Assembly: GCA_007922225.1 (NCBI GenBank)
Contig: ML679968.1
Coordinates: forward strand, 7,804,075-7,868,074
From: Emydura subglobosa
Taxonomy: Eukaryota; Chordata; Testudines; Chelidae
DNA: 64,000 bases
Direction of reading: 5' to 3'
Made by a program: the position numbers and the translations under genes. This document shows positions 34,500 to 46,095 of the stretch, one piece after another (positions within the stretch are counted from its first letter, which is position 1; each line of letters opens with the position of its first letter). The notes below the pieces were generated by a model. It did no database searches, was not told where the DNA came from, and saw only the letters and a program-made list of their open reading frames with translations.

Positions 34500-35412
34500 T
34501 GGCCAATGACCTCGTGCTAATGTGACTACTTACCAGAGTGCACAGGACATCAGAGATGGTACTTCAGAGTCCCAAGTAATCATCTATTAATTGTTCAAGG
34601 AAATACCTGCTGTCAAGAAAATATCAGTCAGCCTGCATGGATCTATAAAAGACTCTAGTGGACTGATCCTTTTTATCTCAAATCTGTCCAAGCTTGTCAG
34701 GGAAAGTTTGGATCGCAAGATTGAGATCCCAGCACCAGCCTGGAATCACTCTGCTATTTCTCATGGGAAAATTTAAACAAACTCTGCACATGGACTATTT
34801 AGTCTTCATTTCTCTGGATCAATTCGTCTACAACTGAAGCTGTGAAACAAAGGACTGAGACCCATCCAGGTACTGGATGTACACCAGAGGGACTATACAA
34901 ACCTGCAAACTCCACAATTCTAATAGAAACCTGATATATACAGACTTTCAAATCATTTCTATGTATGTGATTGCTTTAATCCTTTAACATTTCTCTTATA
35001 GTTTGTTTCTTTCCTTTCATAATAAACCTTTAGTTTTAGTTACTAAAGGATTGGCTAGCAGCCTGATATTTTTGGTAAAATCCAAATGTATATTGATCTG
35101 GTAATATGGCTTACCCTTTGGGGTCAGGAGAACCTTTTTGGTAAAGAGCATAGAGTTTTAAATAACTTATCTCTTTACTGGACCTAGTGGCTGATTGGGA
35201 GCCAGATATTGAAATTGCAGTAAAAGGGGCTGTGTATACTTTTGTTTTGGCTTCTTGATAACCAGTGTGGGGAATCAGAACCTTTGTTTGTGACTGGTTG
35301 GGAAGTCTGACTTCAGTGTCACCCACCAGTGCTGGGAGAATCTGCTCTCCTTTTGCAGCCTGCCCTGACCTTGGCATTTTAGGTGGCCAGCTGAGGCACG
35401 GACGGGTCACAC
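34500..35412 (+). mobile_element. LTR-like retroelement sequence
   Basis: It has TATAAAA at 34644-34650 and AATAAA at 35021-35026 in the order of a plus-strand LTR. The tail TTTAGTTTTAGTTACTAAAG plus GATTGGCTAGCAGCCTGATA is one I recall from a repeat of turtles and crocodilians. It ends near CGGGTCACACA. No target duplication was identified, so the boundaries are approximate. The minus-strand open frame of 99 codons at 35111-35410 is a by-product. Confidence 0.5.
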
Positions 35413-36053
35413 ACAGTGTGAAAATATTCTTGTAACTTCTTTAGAAGAGGTGTAGAGCACAGGAATAGCCTTCACTGAGAAGTGACCAGACTGAGACCTA
35501 CCAAATATGCATGTGTTGTGCACTCACTGGTACTGGATTGTTCACTAAGTTACTAAAATGTTCCACTAAGGAAGGCTGAGTTGTGAATCTATGGGTAATG
35601 TAGCTGCCCAGTGAAAAGTGTACTGAAGGTATGCATACATTGAGGCAAGTACTCTAAAATACTCCAGTCTCAGTTCCTGAAGATATTCTCATGTGCAGAG
35701 TATTTATGGAGGTTGTTGCTGTGCACTTCAGAAGATTGCAGAGGCAGAGTTCCCCTTTGGACACCTCTTAAAAGTCCTAATTTAAAACCCATTGGACTCA
35801 ATGAAAAGACCCCCATTTACTTTGATTCAAGCCCAGAATGAATAATACATGGTGTTCTAATGGTGTAGCCAAATAGTTTCACATAGTATACATTCTATAA
35901 CCTACTGTCAATATTTTTGTAAATGAGCAGAAATTGTCAGATTCCTTAACATTATTTTAATTTGCCCAGGAAAGCGAAACAGAGTTACTATCCTAATATA
36001 TGATGAGCCTGTGAGAAAATGTCTTTTTTCAAAACAAATGTGATACACTATTA
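35413..36053. other. No gene seen
   Basis: AAACCCATTGGACTCAATG at about 35786 resembles the central part of the palindromic repeats below. Otherwise nothing is recognised. Confidence 0.35.
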
Positions 36054-36163
36054 GGGCTTGATCTTCTTCTCACTTACACCAGTGTAAATCAGGAGTAACT
36101 CCCTTAAAGTTAATGGAATAGCACTGATGTAAAACCTTGATAGGAAAGAGGAGAATCAGGCCC
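36054..36163. repeat. Small palindromic MITE
   Basis: The left end GGGCTTGATCTTCTTCTCAC and the right end GAGGAGAATCAGGCCC are imperfect inverted repeats, and the middle is ACACCAGTGTAAATC / ACTGATGTAAAACC. The whole 110 bases can fold back on themselves. I recognise the family as widespread in amniotes. Confidence 0.6.
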
Positions 36164-37861
36164 ACACAGTTTGTTTTCAGGCACAAATTCAATTTCCTGA
36201 AGATCAATTGCTTGTTATAGAAGAGTTAAGTATTAATTATTATTATTGTTATTATTATTAAAAAGGTGACTACCACTGTATATGCAATACCTTATTTAGA
36301 AAATGTACTACTCTGACACCTTTAAAAAATTAGATATATCTATGAGATCAAAACCCAGGTCTCTCACTATTTTTTGTCCTTATGGTCCCTCCACCAACAA
36401 ACAATGGTATATTTACTATGCAAAGCAATGTGAACTTTTTCTATGATCTATCACTCTAATATAGTGTCGGGTTTTCTATTCAGCACCCATCATCATACAT
36501 TCTAAGTCCTTGCATTCACATTTACCGCTTGTAGTTTTTCCCATCTACTTAAAGCACTAACTATTTAATTGATAATTGAATGTATGATTTTTCTATTGTA
36601 ATTCTTTAACCTATATAGAATGGACTTTGTATCTGCTCTCACACTGGTGTAATGATGTTGACATTGATGTTATTTTTACCAGTATAAAACCAGATTAAGT
36701 AAGAGAAGAATCAAACCCAAAATCAAACCCTTTCTCTCATCCTTGCTTTGTTTTCTATAGCAAAATAAAAATATTCTTTAAACAGTTAAAAACAGCAGCA
36801 AATTAAACAAAAATAGTTACTCAAAATTTATTTTAAAATACAAGGTGAAAGTACAATGTTTGCAAAATAGAACCAGCCAAAATCAGTTGGGTAAGAAATG
36901 TTATCTCCCAAACTTCATAAGTTTATTACAAAGTATAAAGTATGAGAAAAAATGCTAGTAAGATGACTCAGAAGTTGAAATATTTTGGGGCCCATGAGAA
37001 AAATATTTCAGCTTAACATTTTATGCATAGATGTTATCATTTTGACTCTGATATATATGCAACACACATAATGAAATAGTTTGAAATACGCTCATATTAA
37101 ATAAGAAGCTTAGTCACACAGTTGTACATACAAGGCAAGAAGGCAATATAGGGCGTGCCAGTGCAGAGGAATCAAGAAGATCATACAACTGGTAACCATA
37201 GACGCCATGGTACACCCCACAATGGGTAAGGATTACCCAACTGGCAGAAAGCAAAATTCAAATCAAGACCAAAATTGCCATGCAAAATCATTCTAGTTCA
37301 CATGAACAGTTCCAGATCTGAAATCATCCCCAAACTGTTCCCAGCTGTCCTTATTCTAGTTGTACACTTTGTTTTAAAGTCATGCTCTGAGCCTTTCCAG
37401 GAATGCTCTGTCCCTTGATTGTTTTATTCAGTATTCCAGTAAAGGAGATAGATGACTTCCAGATATTACATGACTATGTCTGGCTGCGTGAATTAAATGT
37501 ACAGCCTGTCAGAATATGCACGGATTTTCCAGTTTTGATCCCAGCAAAGCAAAGGCCAACTCCAGATAAAAGATGATGTTTAGGGATTTATGTATTCAGG
37601 CCCTGGTTCCAAAAGATTTTCATTACATTATTTATCTACTATATTATCTACATGGATTATGAAATATCTTATCCACCAGGTGGTTGTGTGCTGTGGATAC
37701 ATACAAAGAAACAACAGTGGAGTATGCGATGCAGAACTGTTACTAGCAGCTGGTATGTGACACCAAATATGATGCTCTTCTTTCCCAGTCAAATCTACTC
37801 AAGGAATTGGTGTTCTGTTTTTCTTCAAAAGGCTCAGCATCTCTTGACTTAACCTATCTCA
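36164..37861. other. No gene; (ATT)n at 36237-36261
   Basis: AT-rich DNA. One ATT microsatellite is the only feature I can name. Confidence 0.4.
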
Positions 37862-38800
37862 TAGTTTCAGAGAGATTAAGGTCATAAGGGACCACTGGAT
37901 CATTTCGCCTCATCCCCTGTATATTACAGGGCATAAAATTTCACCTAGATACTATATTGAATACAATGACTTGAGTTAGACTAAAGCATCTGAGTCCAAA
38001 GAAGACAAAACTGTTGGGTTCCACAGGCAGAGGACAGGAAAGACCAAGGTGCCATAAATACTAGGGGGTTGATTAGATGAGGTATGCCTAGATCATCCCA
38101 GTAGGTGATCCATGCCCCATGCTTCAGAGGAATCCATGCCCTTTCTCCTGCCCAAAACTCCTGCCAATCTGAGCTGGGGGGAAGTTCCTTCTGGACTCCA
38201 AATCTGGTGGTCATTGTGACTCTGATATGCATGCAACACACACCAGCCTGACATCTAGAAAGTGTATTCTCTATACCATCTCAGACCACTGGTGACCCAT
38301 CCATTTGTGGCCAGTCCATGATGCTTAACAGCTCTCCAACAATCCATCTGGCCAATTGTGCACTGGATGAAAAAAATTCTTCCTGAGCCCTGCGGGTGAT
38401 TGGCTGAAGCATGAGAATTTATTATAAACATTGCCTTAATGCAGACTTGCAATGGTTCTGAGCACACTGAACGCAATTCAGAGCTTCCTGTTCAATCCAT
38501 GCCCCCATGAAGAAAGGAAATGACCAGAGGGATACACCGATTCAAAGACCAGAAGGAACCAACATGAACATCCAGGCTGACCACCTATCCCCATCCACCC
38601 ACCACTTGCCACACACAACATATCATTTCTACCAGAAAGTGGATCAAAACATATTTTTTTGGAAAAAAATCTAATCTCATTTTAAAGACGATGAGAATTA
38701 GTTGAATCCACTACCTTTAATTATATCCACCTCTAGGAAATTGTGTCTTAAAGACTGATTTTTTCTAACTTGTCACTTGTAGATGGTTAATACTAAAATC
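37862..38800 (-). mobile_element. CR1 LINE 3' region
   Basis: The plus strand shows the complement of a CR1 3' end (AAGGTCATAAGGGACCACTG, ATCATTTCGCCTCATCCCC). It continues with the long 3' UTR (GGAAGTTCCTTCTGGACTCC, AAAAATTCTTCCTGAGCCCT), which mirrors 28200-28450. Segment 38530-38800 again resembles a CR1 3' end (AAGACCAGAAGGAACCA, TAGGAAATTGTGTCTTAAAG). There may therefore be two CR1 pieces in tandem, one truncated into the other. Confidence 0.7.
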
Positions 38801-40263
38801 ACTTTGAGGTTTATTAAGAGTAGAAATGGGTTCTGATTAAAATTGTACTCATCTCTCAGGTTTTGATAATAAAAAATACCCTGGAAAATGCTTGAGCAAT
38901 ACGGTCTGGAGAAGAAACCCTTGGCAGAGAGGTTAAAGGACCTGAAATTTTAATTCTGATTTTTTAGTTGTCCTCAGATACTTATTAGATAATATCTATG
39001 AAGGCTGACACCCACTCAATCTATACTAGCTACTGTTCCAGCCTGTATACTGGGACAGTAGCCATAACCTCTCCACACCAAATTCACTGAGGCCATTGGT
39101 TCTGCTTCAATGTGGATTTGTAGCTCTACCCCTGGTCTTCTCCCAGTGTTGCCTTCCATGCTAGACTGTATATGGTCTGCATAGAAACCTGTTCCGCTTT
39201 GTGCAGGGGTGGACAGGCATCTCTGATGGCCACTATATGAGGAAACCTCAGGTGTAACCCCAATGGAGGACTTCAGTGGTACAGAGAGCCTTGCCCACAA
39301 CATGGGTGAATGGAATTTTACACATAATTAAGTCCTCCTTTTCTGTCCATCGGCAAATGTCTCCTCAAATGTGAAAGGAAAAAGCTGGACTTAAACTGCA
39401 ATAGGCAGGTGGTGTCCATCTCAGATCTTCAATACCACAATAATTTTTGGAGAAAGCCAGTGAGATTTATAGCTCTTTGATATTTTATTTAATGTAAAAC
39501 AAACTGGCCAAAGGTAACTGGCAAAACTGGCCAAACTGGCCAAAGAGGGGAAACTAGGAATCCCGAATAATCCAAAATACATGCCACTCCTGATCAGATT
39601 GATCAGAAAATTTACAAATAACAATCCTGTGATTAATACAGTAAAGTGGGCATTCCAAACCCCATACAACCCTGATAACTCACCTAGTGTACTGTTGGAC
39701 TTTTGAGGATGAAAAACAAATGTATTTAATGATTCATGTTTCAAGTCTGGTTCTACTGAATATTGGAGTGACTACGAAGCATCCAACCTTAGGAAAGAAA
39801 ACTGAAAAATATATCATATACAGATCCCTAAGAGTATGTCAAATCAAATGTTTACTTAGTCAATTATTTGCATGAACTTCTCCAATATTAAAATCACCAG
39901 CAAGGCTTGTATATTATATTTTATTTTCTATGGATTTCCAACATGTGTGTGTGTATGTGTGTGTAAAATAGATGATACAGTGGGTACTTGATACCTAAAC
40001 ATTATTCTGTATTATTAGTACTATTTTCCCCCTATTTACAGTGGCAATCAGAATAATTTTTAGGAATCATATCCACTGTGCCTCAAATACAGTGCAATGT
40101 ATTTGCACATAATAACACACAAAGCTGTCCCCTTTCACCTCCTCTTCTTAAAGGGAATACGGTGTAGGTAAATATAACCCTACATTCCCTTCCGAGTGCT
40201 ACATGAGCACCATTAAATACTCAGTGATTGTTATTTCAAAGGGATTATGGTATCTCCTATTTT
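38801..40263. other. No gene; strong hairpin at 39029-39062
   Basis: The hairpin is described among the findings. A (GT)n run lies at 39943-39965. No coding similarity was found. Confidence 0.4.
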
Positions 40264-40543
40264 AACGCTATGTTTACACTGGCTGCGGCAAATTCGCTGC
40301 TGCCAGATCAAGCTTTCATGATCGATTGAGCAGTCAGTGAGACCCACTCAATCGATGAGGAAGTCGACTGAATAAGTCTACCTCCTCAACTAGCGTAGCG
40401 CTGACCCGACGGGAACGCTGTTCAGTGCAGTATGAACAGCGTGCAGAAGCAGTCGACGAGAGTTACGCAAACTACTCTGCATAGTTTGCATAACTCCCGT
40501 CGACTGCTGCCAAATCACGCAGTGAGTGTGAACCAGCCCTGAG
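40264..40543 (+). mobile_element. MITE family A copy
   Basis: It begins CGCTATGTTTACACTGGCTG and ends GTGAGTGTGAACCAGCCCTG. Inside are CGATTGAGCAGTCAGTGAG, CTAGCGTAGCGCTGACCCG and CATAACTCCCGTCGACTGC. It matches 22501-22800 in the same orientation and has no coding. Confidence 0.75.
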
Positions 40544-41004
40544 TAAAGAGAAATACCATGGTTAGTGCTGGCAATGAATGTTTATGTTTAATGGCATCTG
40601 CTGTCTGTGCAGATGGGAAACTCAAACAAACTAATCATTAATAAAAATATCAATGAAATCCTGTCTTTTCAAAGTAGTTGCTTATACCTCCAAACACCTG
40701 TGTATCAATGGGTTATGCCTAAATAACAGCACTGTGGTGTTAAAATGAGTGAGGACACTTGTGGAAATCCATAAATGTATGAGTCTGTGATTATATGTGG
40801 CTGCTAAATGCTGTTAGCCTACTTGTCCTGTGGTTGAGATTCCCATAAGATTCAAGTGACTAAAATACTAACCATTCACAATAGTATTTTTTAGCTATAA
40901 ATAAGGGTTTTTACATGACACATATCTTTGTTAAAATTGACTAGATGATAAAGGTTGCCTTTTAGAGAGAAAAATATGGTATAGTGGTCCAAAAATATGT
41001 TCAA
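40544..41004. other. No feature seen
   Basis: AT-rich DNA without recognised element. Confidence 0.4.
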
Positions 41005-41215
41005 GTGGTACCTCTAGGAGTCAGCAAGTCATACGTCGTAATCTCAGCTCTGATGCTTAGTCTACTGGTAGGCTTGAACAAGAGACTTAACATGTCTGCA
41101 GAATGGGGATATTGATACTGCTTCTCCCCCCACGGGGGTTTTGCAGATTAATTAGTGAAGAGCTTTGAAGTGGAAAATTACCCTATAATTGCTAAGCATT
41201 ATTTGATAGCTCTTT
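41005..41215 (+). mobile_element. MIR-type CORE-SINE
   Basis: The order of blocks follows MIR: CAGCTCTGATGCTTAGTCTA (usual form 'cagctctgccacttactagc'), GAACAAGAGACTTAACATGT, GCAGAATGGGGATATTGATA, TTTTGCAGATTAATTAGTGA and AGAGCTTTGAAG. CORE-SINEs of this type are ancient in amniotes. The copy is diverged, as expected. Confidence 0.7.
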
Positions 41216-42329
41216 TATAGTAAAGCATTTCCTTCTGAATCACCGCTATTGATGTTTCATTAAAATGACATCATGATCACTTGCAAATTATAATAGCATG
41301 GCATGTGCCTGACAACACAATGAAGTATGAAGAATTATAAACATAAGACACCTCACTAAATAAATCAATTTTTAGGGAGTTATCATTACTAGGGTCAGAA
41401 TACGGGTCTGTAGCTTCTCACACTAGTGATACTGTACTTAAATGAGTTTTGTTTTTCTTTTATTTACAAAGTGTAATTAGAAGCTGCAGTTTTTAGCAAT
41501 GCTATCTAGGTTTTTTTTTTTAATTTGAATTAAAATACTGGGTGATTTTTAAATTGCATAATTGGAATTGTCCCTAGAATACATACACATCTCTGCCTTA
41601 ACAACACACAACAGAAAGCAAAAGAAAATTACAAGAAAGAAAACAATAATCTGAAGCTACTCTGGATTTACACCAATATAAATTAGATCTGATTTTCATC
41701 CTGATATTTTAAATGCTACTGAAATAGATTGTATGGGTTCTGTACTTACTGTGCTTACTCAAACCTATGCAGTAGGGTCCTAATTGCACTGTTAGATATA
41801 TAGATCTAGCACTGTGATTCATTGCACCCATCAGAACTCACTCCACAACAAACATGGCTGTGCTGCTACTTCTTGATTCAACTATTTATTTCAAACTGCT
41901 AAATCTTATCTTCCATCTTTTAAAAAAGAACATTATTTTTAAGCTACCTATGTCTCTATAATATTTATTATTCTCAAACAGATATTTGAGAATAATAACT
42001 CGAATGCTTACCGTTATGAGGTGTTAACCACATACTAGACTAATAATCTCCCCAAAACCAGGAATTTTTGGGATTCTATCACAAAGATTGCTGAAAAACA
42101 AGTGAGACTAAGAAGAATGCAAAAGCAATTGTATTACACATGATAACATCAGATTATTTGAGAGAAAAGAAGAGGCCTGATGCAAATGGAGGCACTAGAA
42201 GTTCAACACTGAGAAAGTCGAGAGAGGAGGAAAGGGGCAATAGAGGAAAAGAAATGTCTTGAATGAGCAGTCCATAGGGCTTGTTGGAATGATTATAATC
42301 AACAGCAGAACAGTATGATGCAGTGCATT
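41216..42329. other. No gene seen
   Basis: AT-rich. The part after about 42120 may already belong to the 5' side of the LINE that follows, but I cannot show it. Confidence 0.4.
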
Positions 42330-43900
42330 GAGGAAGTGTCTGAAAATCATGACCAGAAATGTGTATTTAAGACTTTGAAGGTCCTAACTGAACATTCATT
42401 CCCACAGTTTATGCCAACTAAGGACAAAAATGGACCGTGTTGCCCGGAAATTGATGCACAACTTAAGAGTTGGTGTGAACATTTTTGTGAATAGGTGAAC
42501 AACAGTTCCTCTCCAAGATATAAATTACAACTTAATACACAAATGAACCTAACAGAATATGGGCCGGTGACATCAGAAGAAGTGATGCTTGTGGTGAAAC
42601 AGTTACAAAATAATAAAACACTTACCTGGTTTTGACAACATTTCATGAGACGTGCTAAAGAGTAGAGGCTTGGTTTTATTTCATTGACTTCATAGTGTTT
42701 ATCTCAAAAGTTTGGGAAATCAGTCAAATTCCAGAAAATTGGAAAAGGGGGTGCATCTTCCCTTTTTTCCAAAAAAAGTAGAGTAATCAGTTTACTCAAA
42801 TTATGGGAAGATAACTTTGCTGCCTGTCCTAAGTAAATTGTTTCTAATCATACTACTGAACTAGCTGAAATACCATCTCAGCTCAATAATAAGAGACAAC
42901 CAGTGTGGTTTCAGTACAGGTTGATTCAGACTATATATCTTCTGTGGAATGTTACTGAAAAATTGTTAGAGTGACAAACGCATATTAACTCTTGTTTATA
43001 GCCTTTGCAGCTGCTTTTGACTCAGTGCATTGATTAGCACTGTGGATACTGGCATGCCAATATGGGGTGCCTGAATGTGCCTACGGAGGAACTGTACTAT
43101 GGTTCATTTATCTGTGTGAGGGCCAATGGTTGTATCACAGACGGGTTTCCAGTAGAATCAGGGGTATGCCAGGGATGTGTTCTTTCACCTACATTACCTA
43201 ATATTCTAATAGATTATCTGATGACAAAGCTGATTGAGATCCAAATAGAAAGTGTAAAATTTGAAAGATTCACCTTCAGAGGATTTCAAATATGTGGATG
43301 ATATTGCTTTATTCAGCAAGTACTGACCAACTACAGCTAATGCTGGAAGAGCTGTGAAAAACTGCAGAATCAATGGGATTTAAGATCAATAGTGATAAAA
43401 CCAAAGCTATGCATGCCTCTGATAAAACAGAAACGAATGACCTGTTGCCCCTGCAATGACACTGAATGGGTAAATAGTTTTATCTGTCTGGGTAGTTGGC
43501 TGATAGCAAGAGATTCTATATACAAAGGAGTCATATGTCAGATTGTTTTTTTGTCAGTGACATTTCAGTATCTACAAAGGTCTCTGGGCAGTGGGATCTC
43601 CATGTGACAATTAAGATACTAGTGTTCAATGCAGTAGTGATGACAGCTCTGCTATATGGAGTGGAAACATGGCCATTTAAACGGTAAGAGGTAACAAAAC
43701 AGTTTTCAATATACAAATTATGGCATATTCTTAACAACCATTGGTTTGATTTTGTTACAAATAAGGATATATTTGAGCAATCTTAGGATGTTGCAATCTT
43801 GCACGAGTTGAAACCAGATGACTGCAATGGTGGGGGTCATATCCAATGTGCAGACAAAGATACACACCTTACAGAAGGTTTATAGAACTGAGGTTGAAGG
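42330..43900 (+). mobile_element. Non-LTR LINE, RT region, heavily decayed
   Basis: Plus-strand blocks in shifting frames: LTEYGPVTSEEVMLVVKQLQ near 42550-42610 (the 'I---E--- AI--LK--KA-G' block before the palm), then a degraded AFDSVH (AAAFDSVH near 43005). Next comes the frame at 43062-43301 with ESGVCQGCVLSPTLPNILID, where Cys replaces the Arg or Gln usual before QGC. This leads to a broken Y-A-D-D near 43290-43305 (read out of frame as YVDDIA). GFKINSDKTKAMH follows near 43378, and NAVVMTALLYGVETW at 43628-43672. Stops and frameshifts throughout exclude function. Confidence 0.8.
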
Positions 43901-45754
43901 AAGTAGAGCATGAGGTCATCCGTGAATGAGATTAGAAGATGCAATTCTGAGGGATTTAAAAACTCTAAAAACTCCCATACTGACTCTTGATGAAGGAAGA
44001 AAACCAGAAGGGAGGTTCAAGATGGAAGTCAATCTACTTGCCGCCATGGCTGCATCATAGCCACGTGAATCTGCTGCTGCTGTGCTGCTGGACTAATAAA
44101 CAATCTGGCTATTGGATTCTTATAAATTATCATAACAACTGGGAAGTTTTCAGGAAAGCTATTGCTCAAAGGAATACAACATTCTGCATTCTTCACCAAC
44201 TTTTTTGCCCATCCATCATAGTAATTATGTACAATGGAACATGAGAATAGCTGTCAATGCCTGTAGTCTCAACATAATGGAATAGACCAGTGAAATAACT
44301 GGTTGAAAAGGCACATTTCTTAATATTTTGGACTTGAGCTACCCAAACAAAAATCAATATTCAAGAGAAGCATGTAGATAGCAACACTTAACATGCAGGA
44401 GAGCAGAACATGTTACTAAATCCTTTATGGCAGCAGTGAAGTGGGAAAATGTCTGGCTGCATTCGTTTCTGAATCATTTTTACTTGTGAAAGAATAACTC
44501 CAAATTCACATCTTCCTTTTTTAGTTTATTGGCTGGTCCAATATATGAAGACAGACTCTGACACCTAATTTGATTTTGTGGTACATAATTCAATTTAAAG
44601 GAGCAAAGGAAACTTAATTAAAGGTTTCCTGGTAAATTAAAAATCAAGACTTTTTTTGTGATTCACCATGTTACAGTACATCTGATGCACACATTTCCTT
44701 TTTTATAGTCTATCCAGTTAGGTCTTAATGGAAACCCACTAGAGCCCAAATGCAAAATGGAACCAGACAAGAAAACTATGAGAAATAATAAAGGACAATT
44801 CTTGGTTCTTCTGCATTGCTAAAATTTAATATCGGTGGTCAGAGTAAATATTGACACTGGTGGCATGTAGAAGCAAATGGATTTAGATTGGTTGCTTCTG
44901 CCATAGAAATTCACATTCAGCTTGTCACAGTCAAATTGCTACCTTTTCAAAACACTCTGGAAATATGAGCATTCACTTTTTCAGCATGTAAAAGAGTAAC
45001 AAAAAAATGGGGGGAAAAGATTCTGTCCTTTTTTAAATCTTGAAAACTAACATTATTCATAGTCTTCACCATAATCTCCCAACCATGGATAGCCCAAAGA
45101 AACTGAACATAAAACTTTCAGCAACATTTTTTTCATGGCCCAGAAAACCCCCAAAGTGAGGCACGTCAGACCTACCAAGAAGAAACACCTTCTCTTTGTC
45201 CAGTCTCCAAGTCAGTACCCTTTACTATCTAGAACCTGAGGGAAAAAAACAAACTTTATCCTATGTCACTCCTTGATATGCAATATTAAGCAGAAAGTGA
45301 AGAGTTGAATCTGAAACAAATCAACTGCATAAGCTGTAAAATAAACTTCTCCCTTGTATTTCATTTTTCCTGTATTAGTGAATCCATCTTAGTTCCATTT
45401 TTAAAGGCTATCATCTATCATTAGATTTTAACCTCTACCAGTATATCTTAGTGTTCTGAAGCTACCTCCAAAAATCTTTGTGAAACCAAGAACAAGTGTG
45501 GAAAGAATCCGAGAGCATGAACAAATTAATAAAGTCCTAAGTGGCTCTCCAATGCTGTCCTACCTTTCTCACCTCAGGTATTGTGATTTCTTGACATTTA
45601 ACATAAAGGTCAATATTTTTTTTAAAAATGGGAACTGTTTGTAAGTTTTCTGATTTTTTCCATTTTATTTTTTGATAGCTCTCATGTTGAGCTACTAATT
45701 TCACAAAGGTATGTGCTTTTACATCTACCTATCAAGCTATAGGTATTGATCCAG
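43901..45754. other. No gene seen
   Basis: AT-rich DNA. The 3' tail of the LINE may extend to about 44010. Confidence 0.4.
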
Positions 45755-46095
45755 TCAAGATCAGAAACCTGCCCAGCAAGCTGGGTTCTGGGACAAATGG
45801 GTTCACAGCATCAGTTGGCATCAGTTTAGCAGACTAGAGATATTGTGCCAGTTATGTCATTGCGGCCTGTTCACTGACATCAGATTAGTAAAGTAGAGTC
45901 ATCAGCTCACAAAGCCCTGACATCAGCCTGGTCAACTAAACGTTCTCAGCCAGTGATGTCATAGAGGTCCGTCTCTTGATGTGACACCAGCAAGCCAGAG
46001 ACACTGAGCTGGTAACCTCGCAAAGGCCTATGCATTGACTTCAGCCCAGCAGGCTGAAGCTTCTGAACCAGTAATGTCACAAACGACTAGACTCA
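45755..46095. repeat. Diverged tandem repeat, unit about 55-62 bp
   Basis: At least five degenerate units can be aligned by recurring CAGCAAGC / AGCAGACT / AGCAGGCT, then GAGACACTGAGC or similar, then (C)CAGTGATGTCA(C/T), AAAGGCC and TGACATCAG. TGATGTCA and TGACATCA within a unit are reverse complements. Unit lengths vary through small deletions. Confidence 0.6.

Noticed and set aside
35111..35410. Minus-strand frame of 99 codons
   Set aside because: It lies antisense to LTR-like repeat sequence.
45755..46095. CRISPR-like array
   Set aside because: Units are diverged throughout, with no identical repeats separated by unique spacers, and the DNA is vertebrate.
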